Below are positions 8,505-16,923 of a stretch of 64,000 nucleotides of DNA, one piece after another. Numbering within the stretch: the stretch's first letter is position 1; every line of letters begins with the position of its first letter. Under the pieces are notes generated by a model. It was not told where the DNA came from and did no database searches. It was given only the letters and a program-made list of their open reading frames with translations. Position numbers and translations under genes: made by a program. Source of the stretch: Ardenticatenaceae bacterium (GTDB taxonomy: Bacteria; Chloroflexota; Anaerolineae; Promineifilales; Promineifilaceae); assembly GCA_020634215.1 (NCBI GenBank), contig JACKCD010000017.1:1-64000 (forward strand). Direction: 5' to 3'.

Positions 8505-9968
8505 ATGCGAAAACTTGTTATGGTTCTCGGCACACCTATTGACGACCTCAATATGGACGAAGCACTTGATCAAATTGAACAGTTTATTGAAGTGGGTCGC
8601 GCCACGGGCAAAACACACCAAATTGCAACCGTCAACGCCGATTTTGTGGTAAAGGCGATGCAAGACCCGGAACTCCGCTACCTGCTGCAAGAATCTGACA
8701 TGGCAACAGCCGATGGGATGCCGCTGGTGTGGGGAGCCAAAATCTTGGGGGTAGAGTTGGAAGGGCGGGTTGCTGGAGCCGACATGGTGCCGGCTCTGGC
8801 CGAGCGGGCGGCTAAGAAAGGCTACTCCGTCTATTTTTTGGGGGCGGCTCCGGGCGTGGCGGCACGCGCTGCCGACATGCTGACCGAAGCCAATCCGGGG
8901 TTCAAGGTGGCTGGGGTTTGCTCCCCGCCCTATAGCTCCATTTTGGAAATGGATCGCCAGATTTTGGCCGATATTAAGGCGGCCAAGCCGGATGTGCTGC
9001 TGGTGGCGTTTGGCAACCCCAAGCAGGAAAAGTGGATTGGAATGTATGGGCGCGAGTTGGGGGTGCCGGTGATGATTGGCATTGGCGGCACGCTGGACTT
9101 TATTACGGGCAAAACCAAACGGGCACCGGAGTGGATGCAAAAGAGTGGGCTGGAATGGATACACCGGCTGCTGAGTGAACCGCGCCGCTTGTGGAAGCGG
9201 TATGCGGTGGATATGGTGCTGTTTTCGTCGTTTTTTGCCAAGCAGTGGTGGATTATGCGCCAAGGTGAGCGGCTGGCGACGGTGCTGCCGAAGACGGAAC
9301 TATTGGTGGTGGATGACCGGGCGATTATCAATGTTTCTGGCCGCTTGACCACTGCTAACATTAAAGCGTTTCGGGAATTGGGGCAGCGGGCGCTGGGGGA
9401 AACAAACCGCGTGGTGGTGAATCTGGGCGAAAGTGAGTTTTTGGACAGCACGGCCATTGGTAGCCTGGTGGGTTTAGCCAAGCAGGCGCGGGATGCGGGG
9501 GGTGATTTGGTGCTGGTGTCAGTGCCAAAGATGATTTTGGAAACGCTGGGGGTGCTGCGACTGGATAAGTTTTTTGAGATTGATGAGAATATTGACCAGG
9601 CGTTGGCAAAACGGCCGTTATCGGTGGAAGAAATTACCCAGCCTAGCAAACCAACATTGCGTAACGACAGCAAATGGTCTGTGGTGAATGGGCCACGCCG
9701 GTTGGATGCCAACACCGTGAACGAAGTCAAACAGGCGTGTCAGGAAGCGTTGAACAAAAACCCGCACCTCATTCTGGACCTGAGCGACACCGTTTTTCTG
9801 GCAAGTGCCGGGTTAGCCATGTTGGCCTCGCTGCACCGGGAAGCGAGCGACCGCAAGGGGGAACTGCGGGTGACAAACTGCTCCAACGATGTGCAGCGGG
9901 TGATTGAGATGGTGCGTTTTGACAAGGTGCTGTCGCTTTACGGTGATTTGGCTTCGGCAGCGGCGTAA
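8505..9968 (+). CDS. WecG/TagA/CpsF glycosyltransferase fused to two STAS domains
   Basis: The N-terminal 240 residues are a WecG/TagA/CpsF family transferase, which usually adds the second sugar to a lipid-linked primer. Motifs are TVNADFV, TADGMPLVWGAK and, in the second half, VAFGNPKQEKWI and GIGGTLDFITG. After a short linker come two STAS domains (about 265-365 and 385-485), the fold of SpoIIAA/RsbV anti-sigma antagonists. The first keeps the phosphoacceptor loop as FLDSTAIGS, with Thr in the usual Ser position. The second reads FLASAGLAM and lacks both the Asp and the acceptor, so it is probably a docking or dimerisation module. Separate STAS, phosphatase and kinase genes follow within 4 kb, so I infer that enzyme activity or placement is controlled by partner switching. 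Confidence 0.88.
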   Translation: MRKLVMVLGTPIDDLNMDEALDQIEQFIEVGRATGKTHQIATVNADFVVKAMQDPELRYLLQESDMATADGMPLVWGAKILGVELEGRVAGADMVPALAERAAKKGYSVYFLGAAPGVAARAADMLTEANPGFKVAGVCSPPYSSILEMDRQILADIKAAKPDVLLVAFGNPKQEKWIGMYGRELGVPVMIGIGGTLDFITGKTKRAPEWMQKSGLEWIHRLLSEPRRLWKRYAVDMVLFSSFFAKQWWIMRQGERLATVLPKTELLVVDDRAIINVSGRLTTANIKAFRELGQRALGETNRVVVNLGESEFLDSTAIGSLVGLAKQARDAGGDLVLVSVPKMILETLGVLRLDKFFEIDENIDQALAKRPLSVEEITQPSKPTLRNDSKWSVVNGPRRLDANTVNEVKQACQEALNKNPHLILDLSDTVFLASAGLAMLASLHREASDRKGELRVTNCSNDVQRVIEMVRFDKVLSLYGDLASAAA

Positions 9969-10050
9969 ATATTGTAATGTGAATTTTTACGTCCGTCGGT
10001 TTTAATATTTAGAAATCGTTTAGAAAACATTTGTGTAGTTTACATGAAAA

Positions 10051-10101
10051 AGATTGGAGATTAGAGATTGGAGATTGATGAATCTCCAATTTCCAATCTC
10101 T
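10051..10101. repeat. GGAGATTGGAGATT inverted repeat
   Basis: Tandem GGAGATT units followed by their reverse complement, forming a long imperfect hairpin. The same family recurs at 38331-38383 (near-perfect hairpin), 39550-39598 and 61446-61495. Confidence 0.75.
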
Positions 10102-10117
10102 AAAAGCAGATTTTAAA

Positions 10118-10158
10118 AACGGCCGTTTTTGCCGCCAACCACAGCAGAAACGGCCGTT
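10118..10158. repeat. Paired AACGGCCGTT palindromes in a gene leader
   Basis: Two copies of the iterated palindrome (10118-10127 and 10149-10158) each flanked by A runs on the left and T runs on the right, 31 bp apart, just before the start at 10189. Each can form a terminator-like stem with a T tract, so they might attenuate the next gene. They also belong to the window-wide palindrome family. Confidence 0.6.
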
Positions 10159-10188
10159 TTTCCAGTAGTAACCATCATTGAGGACATT

Positions 10189-11796
10189 ATGCAGGCAATC
10201 CTTCTAGCCACCGGCGAAACAGAAAAATTACAGCCACTCACGGAAACCATTCCGTCCCCCATGCTTCCCATCGCCAATCGCCCCGTCATGACCTATGCCA
10301 TTGAACTGCTGGCTCGCCAGGGAATCCAAAACATCAACGTCAGCCTTTACCATTTGCCGGGAAGCATTGAAGCATTTTTTGGCAAGGGAGAACGGTGGGG
10401 CGTGGAGTTGGATTATTTGCTGCAACGTGACGCTTGGGGGTCGGCTGGGGCGCTAAAATGGGCAGAAAGCAGCTTAAGCGACACCTTTATTGCTTTACCG
10501 GCCGATATGGTTGTTGACCTGGACATTGCCAAGCTGGTGGGGCAGCACCGGGTGCGCGGCAGCGCAGCAACCGTGGTCGTTAGTCGCCACGGTTCCGATG
10601 CAAGCCAGCCGGTTTTTGTGGGGGAAAACGGCCGTTTAACCACCCAAGTCAACGGTTCCGCCCCCTACTACGCCACCGGAGTCTACATCTTCGAGCCAAG
10701 TGTCCTAAACCACATTCCGGCACGAACCCACTTTGACATTCAGCAAGAACTCATCCCCGCTCTGCTGGCCGCCGATCTGCCTGTCCACGCCTTCACCAGC
10801 AACGGCTATCTCAACACGCTCGACACCTTCCCCAAATATCAGGAAGCGCAACAAACATTTCTCCACAACCCCCTACCAGGGCAGGTCGCCAACGGCACGC
10901 CCCAACTCCGCTTTTTATCGCTGGAAGGGCGGCAAATTGCCGACGGCATTTGGGTGGGGCTGAACAATGTCATTCACCCCAGCGCTCGGCTGGCTGCCCC
11001 CGTGTTCATTGGCGAAAACTGCCGCATTGGGGCGGGCGTGGAGCTGGGGCCAGATGTGGTGATTGGGGCCAATGTCATCATTGATGATGAAGCCTCGATT
11101 CAAAAAAGCACCATTTTTGACCACACCTATATCGGCCAACTGGTCAACATTGAAGACCGGCTGGTGAACAAAAATTTGGTGGTAGACACGCAAACGGCCG
11201 AAAGTGTGACCATTGAAGACCGCTTTCTCCTTGGCCCCACCTATGAAACGGTGGCCGAGGGAGGCGGGCAACGGTTTGCCGACACGCTGCTGACAGTACC
11301 GCTGCTGCTGCTTTTGCTACCGCTTTTAACGGTTGTCGCTATACTCACGTTCATTACATCTGGGCGTGTGGTGCAAAAGAAAACGCGCTTGAAACCGTAT
11401 ATGAGCGGGCAGTCGGTGACTTTACGGCCGTTTATGCTTTACAACTTTGCCACACGGCGGGAAAACGGCCGTTTTACCCCCCTCGGCAGCCTGTGGGAAA
11501 AGCTCGGCTTGCACCGACTGCCAGAGCTAATTAACGTACTCAAAGGGGAGCTAACCTTGGTTGGCGTGCGGCCACTGTCGCCCGAAGAAGCCAGCCAAAT
11601 CACCGACACCTGGCAGCAAAAACGGCACGATGCCCCCATCGGCTTTACCGGGCTGTGGTATGTGCAAAACAGCCGTGAGGGCGAACTCGATGAAATGCTC
11701 ATCGCTGATGTCTACTATCTCGCCACCCGAAGCTGGCGGGAAGATTGGAAACTCCTGTGGCAAACGCCGGCTGCCTGGCTGCGCCACATCAAATAA
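10189..11796 (+). CDS. Degenerate nucleotidyltransferase / hexapeptide beta-helix / sugar transferase fusion
   Basis: The ATG at 10189 follows TTGAGGAC and begins the conserved beta-strand MQAILLATG; a TTG at 10129 lies within paired palindromes and is rejected. Of 535 residues, 1-225 resemble sugar-phosphate nucleotidyltransferases. However, the nucleotide loop reads TGETEKLQPLT instead of the usual GxGTRL-PLT, and IPSPMLP replaces the PKPM lysine, so catalysis is doubtful. Residues about 245-345 form a left-handed beta-helix with hexapeptides such as VIGANV and IIDDEA. Residues 350-535 form a membrane-anchored priming sugar transferase with RLPELINVLKGELTLVGVRP and GFTGLW motifs. I infer a second priming transferase with a regulatory sugar-nucleotide sensor in front. 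Confidence 0.82.
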   Translation: MQAILLATGETEKLQPLTETIPSPMLPIANRPVMTYAIELLARQGIQNINVSLYHLPGSIEAFFGKGERWGVELDYLLQRDAWGSAGALKWAESSLSDTFIALPADMVVDLDIAKLVGQHRVRGSAATVVVSRHGSDASQPVFVGENGRLTTQVNGSAPYYATGVYIFEPSVLNHIPARTHFDIQQELIPALLAADLPVHAFTSNGYLNTLDTFPKYQEAQQTFLHNPLPGQVANGTPQLRFLSLEGRQIADGIWVGLNNVIHPSARLAAPVFIGENCRIGAGVELGPDVVIGANVIIDDEASIQKSTIFDHTYIGQLVNIEDRLVNKNLVVDTQTAESVTIEDRFLLGPTYETVAEGGGQRFADTLLTVPLLLLLLPLLTVVAILTFITSGRVVQKKTRLKPYMSGQSVTLRPFMLYNFATRRENGRFTPLGSLWEKLGLHRLPELINVLKGELTLVGVRPLSPEEASQITDTWQQKRHDAPIGFTGLWYVQNSREGELDEMLIADVYYLATRSWREDWKLLWQTPAAWLRHIK

Positions 11797-11844
11797 CACC
11801 ATTCGACCAAGCACCAAATCGTACCAAAAGAGGTCACAAACATT

Positions 11845-12201
11845 ATGGACGAGAAGACCAATTTTTCATTTGAGACACGTGCCGTTGGCAACGTACAAGT
11901 TATGGCACTAGCCGGGCGTTTTGATGCCTACACCGTTGAAAAAGCGCGGGGCTGGCTGGAAGAAGCAACGGCCGACGTTCCGGCTCACATCGTCGTCAAC
12001 CTGCGCGATGTCACCTTTGTAGACTCAACCGCTCTGGCGGCTCTGGTTCAGGGCATGAAACGTTCGCGCCAGCGGGATGGCGACCTGCGTCTGTGCCAGC
12101 TTCAACAAAAAGTGCGGCTCATCTTTGAACTGACCCGCCTAGACCGGGCGTTTGAGATTTATACCGGCGAAGATGAAGCCATTCAGGCGTTTGCCCACTA
12201 A
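11845..12201 (+). CDS. STAS-domain anti-sigma factor antagonist
   Basis: A stand-alone 118-aa SpoIIAA/RsbV-like protein. The phosphoacceptor loop is VTFVDSTALAALVQG: the Asp is kept and Thr occupies the phosphorylated position. In known systems the unphosphorylated protein sequesters the RsbW-type kinase, and a SpoIIE/RsbU phosphatase resets it. Both partners are encoded directly downstream (12211 and 13795). It resembles the first STAS domain of the fused glycosyltransferase, so the two may compete for the same kinase. The gap of only 9 bp to the phosphatase gene indicates co-transcription. Confidence 0.9.
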   Translation: MDEKTNFSFETRAVGNVQVMALAGRFDAYTVEKARGWLEEATADVPAHIVVNLRDVTFVDSTALAALVQGMKRSRQRDGDLRLCQLQQKVRLIFELTRLDRAFEIYTGEDEAIQAFAH

Positions 12202-12210
12202 CAACTGCTT

Positions 12211-13737
12211 ATGTTAGCCGACATCGTTGCAATTCAACACGACCATCTGGAAGCACTTGCCCATGATTGGCTGGCGGCAGGTGCGACTGCTTTTTGCATT
12301 TGGGATGCCCACAATGAGCTTTTGGCGCGTTGGCCGCTGCTGGCAAATGGGGCAACCAATGGCATCACACCAGCCCTAACCGCCTCGGTTCAGGTGGGAA
12401 ACCTGACCATTGGGGCGTTGGGGGTATCTGGGTTAGACAGCGACCGCGCTAGAGTCCGGCTTCAGGCAGAGGCCAATTTGCTGTCGCAATTGGCGCATTT
12501 GGAGCGAGACCTGAACAGTATGGCGGCCGAGCTGATTGACACGCGGGATCAGCTGCTGGCACTTTATAATTTGACTGAGGCGACGCGCCATTATGTGGGT
12601 ATTGACGAGACGCTGGAGCGGCTGGCTTATGAAACGGCCAAGCTGGTGAAGGCGGAATCGGCTTTTCTGATTGTGGACTTGCCACAACGTCCCCGTTTGA
12701 AGGCGTATTATCCATCCAAGATGCTGGATGATGAGACGTTGACAAGCTGTTTGGGGATGATGCAGGCTAGCAAGCAGCCGTTTTTGTCTACGCGGGATAC
12801 GGTGAGTGATGATCCGCCGTACCGCAGTTTGCTGCTGGTTCCGATGCAGGTGCGACAGTCAAAAACGGCCGTTTTGGGGGTCATGAACAAACTTGGCGAC
12901 GATTTCATGTCACCCGATGTGAAAATGGCAAAAGCCATTGCCGACTACGCCGGTGCTCAAATTGAAAACGTCCTCCTTTTCCAGGCCAGCGTCGAGCAAA
13001 CCAAGTTGCAAACGGAAATGGAGCTGGCGCAGCAAGTGCAGCTTCATTTGCTGCCGCGCAAGCCCCCCCACGTTGCCGGGCTAGATTTGTGGGCAGCCAC
13101 CAAACCCGCCTCCCAGGTTGGCGGCGATTTTTACGACTTCATTGTCACCTCTGACCAGCCCTTTGCTTTTGCCATTGGCGACATTTCTGGCAAGGGGATG
13201 CCGGCCGCCCTGCTAATGGCAATGACCCGCACCGTGCTGCGTACCAAGCTCAACGCCGTGCCTATGCCATCGCCCGAAGACATCATTGGCCTGTCAAACG
13301 AAGAACTGTATGATGACTTCACCGAAGTCAGCATGTTTGCCACTGTTTGTCTGGGTCAATATTTCTCGGAAACGCAAACGCTGGTGTATGCTAATGCCGG
13401 GCATTCACCCGTCATTTATTGCCCGGCTCAGGGCAAGGCTGCCCTGTTGGAAGCCGATGGCACGGCCATGGGAATTTTGCCGGTCAGCTTTTCTCGCAAC
13501 CAAACCATCCAGTTGCATCCCGGAGATGTGTTTCTGTTGGGCACGGATGGGTTGAATGAAGCCACAAACGAGCAACATGAAATGTTCGGCTATGAGCGTC
13601 TGTTGGCGCTTGTCGCCATGCTGGCCGACAAGTCGGCCGAAGAAATAGCACATGGTATTTATACCGCTGTTCGAGAATTTGGGACGGGCGAATTGCAGGA
13701 TGATCAAACATTGCTCATTCTGAAATGTGTTCATTAA
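12211..13737 (+). CDS. GAF-SpoIIE family protein serine phosphatase
   Basis: A 508-aa RsbU-like PP2C phosphatase that would dephosphorylate the STAS antagonist. The N-terminal 110 residues are a sensor region of unclear fold. A coiled helix (about 90-135) leads into a GAF domain (about 130-255), then the catalytic domain from about 275. Metal-binding motifs are VGGDFYDF and IGDISGKGMPAALLMAM; later come ANAGHSPV and LGTDGLNEATN. The family's key aspartates are all present. It starts 9 bp after the STAS gene. The GAF domain suggests control by a small ligand or redox signal, which cannot be identified here. Confidence 0.92.
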   Translation: MLADIVAIQHDHLEALAHDWLAAGATAFCIWDAHNELLARWPLLANGATNGITPALTASVQVGNLTIGALGVSGLDSDRARVRLQAEANLLSQLAHLERDLNSMAAELIDTRDQLLALYNLTEATRHYVGIDETLERLAYETAKLVKAESAFLIVDLPQRPRLKAYYPSKMLDDETLTSCLGMMQASKQPFLSTRDTVSDDPPYRSLLLVPMQVRQSKTAVLGVMNKLGDDFMSPDVKMAKAIADYAGAQIENVLLFQASVEQTKLQTEMELAQQVQLHLLPRKPPHVAGLDLWAATKPASQVGGDFYDFIVTSDQPFAFAIGDISGKGMPAALLMAMTRTVLRTKLNAVPMPSPEDIIGLSNEELYDDFTEVSMFATVCLGQYFSETQTLVYANAGHSPVIYCPAQGKAALLEADGTAMGILPVSFSRNQTIQLHPGDVFLLGTDGLNEATNEQHEMFGYERLLALVAMLADKSAEEIAHGIYTAVREFGTGELQDDQTLLILKCVH

Positions 13738-13794
13738 TAGGAAGGGGTATCTACGTATTAGTCATCCCAAAGATCATACGAAGAAGCAAGCAAT

Positions 13795-14232
13795 ATGAAT
13801 CAAACAGACACGATTAAACTCGAAGTACCTGCAAAGCATAAGTACCTCAATGTCGTTGGAGCCTGCATTACCTCTATTTTGGAACGAATGGAGGATATTG
13901 CCGAATCGGCCACGGTGGCATATGGCGTGGAGTTGGCGGTTCATGAAACGTGTACCAACATCGTGGAACATGCCTATGCTGGTATTAGTGGTCTTATTCA
14001 CATGAGTATTACGATTGAACAGTCGCCGAAACGGCTTGTGATTGAGCTGAAGGATAACGGCCGTTCTTTTGACCCCGCCAAAGTACCGGAACCAAACCTG
14101 GAAGAGTCACAAGTTAATGGGTACGGACTTTTCCTCATGCACCAGCTTATGGATCGCGTTGATTATTACCCACAATCAGGACAAAATCGCTGGTATCTGG
14201 TTAAAAACCTAGAATCACGTATCGCAAGTTGA
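13795..14232 (+). CDS. RsbW-type anti-sigma factor serine kinase
   Basis: A 145-aa GHKL ATPase of the SpoIIAB/RsbW family. The N box is HETCTNIVEHAYAG, the G1 box ELKDNGRSFDP and the G2 region GYGLFLMHQLMDRVDY. It should bind and phosphorylate the STAS protein of 11845 and perhaps the STAS domain on the glycosyltransferase. No sigma factor gene lies in the window, so the output partner may be the enzyme rather than a sigma factor (inference). Seven bases separate it from the receiver-domain gene and the spacing implies a single transcript. Confidence 0.9.
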   Translation: MNQTDTIKLEVPAKHKYLNVVGACITSILERMEDIAESATVAYGVELAVHETCTNIVEHAYAGISGLIHMSITIEQSPKRLVIELKDNGRSFDPAKVPEPNLEESQVNGYGLFLMHQLMDRVDYYPQSGQNRWYLVKNLESRIAS

Positions 14233-14248
14233 AGGAAGGATGATTGTA

Positions 14249-14617
14249 ATGGCTAAAATTTTAGTGGTTGATGATGAACCAGTTACAAATCGGTTGCTTA
14301 GCTTGATGCTCCAGCGCATCAATCACAGCGTCATAACCGCCAATAACGGCATTGAAGCGTTGTCATATCTCGATAAAACACACATTGATCTCATGATAAC
14401 CGACATCAACATGCCGGACATGAATGGCTTAACGCTGCTTGAGGAGCTGCGGGCTGACCAGCGGCATAAAAATATGCCCGTTATCGTTCTAACCGCCATC
14501 GGTCAAGAGCATATGTCGCAGTTAGCCGTTCAGAAAGGGGCGACAAATTTTCTCACCCGCCCCATTAGCTCGTGGGAATTGAAAGAGGCCGTCACCCACT
14601 GCTTACAAACGGCCTAA
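14249..14617 (+). CDS. Single-domain response regulator (CheY-like)
   Basis: A 122-aa receiver with no output domain. The acidic pair is in VVDDEP, the phosphorylated Asp in LMITDINMPDMNG, the Thr switch in VLTAIG and the conserved Lys is replaced by Arg in FLTRPIS. The ATG at 14249 has AAGGA eight bases upstream and starts the first beta strand (MAKILVV); the ATG at 14240 overlaps that site and is less likely. Lys-to-Arg at the switch position is unusual and may slow dephosphorylation. It probably feeds a phosphorelay signal into the partner-switching module. Confidence 0.88.
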   Translation: MAKILVVDDEPVTNRLLSLMLQRINHSVITANNGIEALSYLDKTHIDLMITDINMPDMNGLTLLEELRADQRHKNMPVIVLTAIGQEHMSQLAVQKGATNFLTRPISSWELKEAVTHCLQTA

Positions 14618-14668
14618 TTTGCCGGTTTGGGGAGCCGTTAATGTGATTTGAAAGGTAAAGCCATTATC

Positions 14669-14691
14669 ATAGTACCTAGTACTACAGTACC
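14669..14691 (+). promoter_or_regulatory. AGTAC triple repeat upstream of SGNH gene
   Basis: Three AGTAC units within 23 bp, about 30 bp before the start at 14720. The element matches the one at 6108-6123. Its closeness to the start suggests an operator or an activator site overlapping the promoter. Confidence 0.45.
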
Positions 14692-14719
14692 GTTGGTATA
14701 GAAGAACTGGGGAACTGAA

Positions 14720-15496
14720 ATGGTTGCAAAAACAAACTTCAATCCAAATCTTATGCTTCTCGTTGTCATGGCGCTGGCTTCGGCTCTTATTGGTTCGCTA
14801 ATCGTCAATTATCGCAATTATCAAATCAGTAAGCAGTATGAGATGTTTTTTAGTGCTAATTTGCTTGACCCTTTCAATTTAAGCAGCTACCCATCATCGT
14901 CTCAGGTGGCAACGGCATCGAATGAGCGATTGGTTGTATTTTTTGGCGATTCACGGGCACTAGAATGGCCGGCACCCGCCAGTACAGCAGAATGGCACTT
15001 TATCAACCGGGGTATTAATGCCCAAACGTCTGTCCAGGCGGCCGGCCGCTATGAACACCATATTGCCGCGCTGCAACCAGATGTTATTGTGGTGCAGGTT
15101 GGCGTGAACGACCTGCGGCTCATTCCGCTGTTTCCAGAAAAGCGTGACCAGATCATTGCCAATGCCAAGCGTTATATTGATGATATTGTGGCGCAGGCAC
15201 TGGCAAATGATTCCAAGGTTGTGTTAAGCACCATTTTTCCGGTGGGCAAACCGTCGTTGGAGCAAAAGTTAACGGGTGAGTCGGTGGAGGTGATAACGGC
15301 CGTTCGTGAAGTCAACCAATACATCCGGTCAGTTGCCACCGACCAAGTAAAAGTGTTGGAAGCCGACCGAATTTTGGGCGATGCCACCGGCAGCATTGTC
15401 CGCGTGGAATACCATGAAGACTTTCTCCATATCAACAAACGTGGTTACGACGCTTTAAACCAAGAGTTGGTGCGAATTTTGTCAACCATGAATTAG
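14720..15496 (+). CDS. Membrane-anchored SGNH/GDSL hydrolase
   Basis: A 258-aa protein with one N-terminal membrane helix (about 9-30), so the catalytic domain should lie outside the membrane. Block I is VFFGDSRALEW with the nucleophile Ser, block III VQVGVNDLR with the Asn, and block V DFLHINKRGY with the Asp and His of the triad. Such enzymes often remove or transfer acetyl groups on polysaccharides. Its place between the regulatory module and sugar-modifying genes fits a role in trimming the exported polymer. The substrate cannot be assigned. Confidence 0.82.
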   Translation: MVAKTNFNPNLMLLVVMALASALIGSLIVNYRNYQISKQYEMFFSANLLDPFNLSSYPSSSQVATASNERLVVFFGDSRALEWPAPASTAEWHFINRGINAQTSVQAAGRYEHHIAALQPDVIVVQVGVNDLRLIPLFPEKRDQIIANAKRYIDDIVAQALANDSKVVLSTIFPVGKPSLEQKLTGESVEVITAVREVNQYIRSVATDQVKVLEADRILGDATGSIVRVEYHEDFLHINKRGYDALNQELVRILSTMN

Positions 15497-15534
15497 GCTC
15501 TGTGGATATTTCAGAACCTGGCAAAACACATCTT

Positions 15535-15575
15535 CACCCATTGCCCTATAGGGGAAAATGATTGGGCAATGGGTG
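15535..15575. terminator. Hairpin between SGNH and methyltransferase genes
   Basis: Perfect 12-base arms (15535-15546 and 15564-15575) around a 17-base loop, 39 bp after the SGNH stop. No T tract follows, so it may attenuate rather than fully terminate. Confidence 0.45.
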
Positions 15576-15599
15576 CATAGGTAACAAATCAGAGAAGTG

Positions 15600-16817
15600 A
15601 TGCAACTGAATCCCGATGTTCCCACCCACGTCTGCCCAAACTGCTGCAATAACCGGGCAGTCGTTTTTTACCAGGTGGATCAACTTCCCATCCACACCGT
15701 GCAACTACTTCGCTCTCGTCAGGAAGCCCTGGATGCCCCTTTGGGAAACATCACCCTCGGTTTTTGCCACACCTGCGGCTTTATCACCAACCTGAGCTTC
15801 GACCCAGATACGCTGCAATACAACAACAATTACGACAACACCCGCCGCCACTCACACACCTTTAGCGGCTTTGAAAAAGAGCTGGCCGTTTACCTGGTTA
15901 ATCGGTACGCCCTGCATGGCAAAACGATTTTAGAGATTGGCTGCGGTCAGGGTGAATTTATTACCACCCTGTGTGAAATTGGCAACAACGTGGGCGTGGG
16001 GTTCGACCCCGCTTTTGTGCGTCAGCGCAGCAGCGTGGGGCTAACCTCCCAGGCTGGCATTACTTTTATTCAAGATGTTTACTCGGAGAAATATGCCAAC
16101 TATCGCGGTGATTTTGTTGTGTGCAAGATGACGCTGGAGCATTTGCCAGAAACGGCCGTTTTTCTCAACATGATGCGCCGCGCCATTGAGCCAAAAGCCA
16201 ACCTAGAGCTAGAAACCATCCTCTTCTTTCAAGTCCCTAACACCCGCCACCTGCTCAACGAAGTCGCATTCTGGGACATTCACTACGAGCATTGCTCCTA
16301 CTTCACCCCCGCTTCCCTGGGCTATTTGTTCCGGCAGCACAATCTGGAAATCCTAGACCTATACACCGGTTTTGACGACCAGTACATCATGATTGAAGCC
16401 CGCCCGGCAAACGGCCGTTTGTCCACCCCCCACCCCAACGAAGAACCCCTCGAAGAACTCGCCGACGATGTCGTCCACTTCACCAAAATCTACCCCCAAA
16501 AACTCAGCTACTGGCGCAACGCCATCAGCGAATGGCGTGCCAGGGGGCAAAAAGTCGTCCTCTGGGGTGCCGGCTCCAAATCCGTCTCCTTTCTCACCAC
16601 CCTCGGCATCACCACCACCCACCTCAAATACGTCGTAGATGTCAACCCACGCAAAATCGGCACCCACATTGCCGGTACCGGGCAAAAAATCATCTCACCC
16701 CAGTTCCTAGAAATCTATCGCCCCGACATCGTCATCGTCATGAATCCCATCTACCAAGACGAAGTGCGCCACACCCTCTACGAGCTTGATCTAACTCCCC
16801 AAATCATTGGGGTCTAA
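15600..16817 (+). CDS. Deoxysugar C-methyltransferase-like enzyme
   Basis: A three-part SAM methyltransferase of the nucleotide-sugar C-methyltransferase type. The N-terminal zinc-binding part has Cys pairs in HVCPNCC and FCHTCGF. The SAM-binding domain has ILEIGCGQGEFI. The C-terminal Rossmann-like part has VVLWGAGSKS and YVVDVNPRK. In the family these enzymes methylate C-3 of dehydratase-generated keto sugars, which fits the CDP-glucose 4,6-dehydratase gene just downstream. A GTG at 15597 directly precedes the ATG at 15600; both give essentially the same protein. Cys-rich N-terminus and overall length (about 405 aa) are normal for the group. Confidence 0.83.
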   Translation: MQLNPDVPTHVCPNCCNNRAVVFYQVDQLPIHTVQLLRSRQEALDAPLGNITLGFCHTCGFITNLSFDPDTLQYNNNYDNTRRHSHTFSGFEKELAVYLVNRYALHGKTILEIGCGQGEFITTLCEIGNNVGVGFDPAFVRQRSSVGLTSQAGITFIQDVYSEKYANYRGDFVVCKMTLEHLPETAVFLNMMRRAIEPKANLELETILFFQVPNTRHLLNEVAFWDIHYEHCSYFTPASLGYLFRQHNLEILDLYTGFDDQYIMIEARPANGRLSTPHPNEEPLEELADDVVHFTKIYPQKLSYWRNAISEWRARGQKVVLWGAGSKSVSFLTTLGITTTHLKYVVDVNPRKIGTHIAGTGQKIISPQFLEIYRPDIVIVMNPIYQDEVRHTLYELDLTPQIIGV

Positions 16818-16923
16818 TGAAAACCCCGTGAGATCATCCGCCCAAGCGCGGCAACGTCATTATAATTGCCCATCAAAACATCCAATTACAGCAATTGGCT
16901 GAAACACGAATAGTTGACTCTCA

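Noticed and set aside
10129..10188. Upstream TTG start of the sugar-transferase fusion
   Set aside because: It lies in the paired palindromes, has no ribosome-binding site, and the ATG at 10189 with TTGAGGAC starts the conserved strand.
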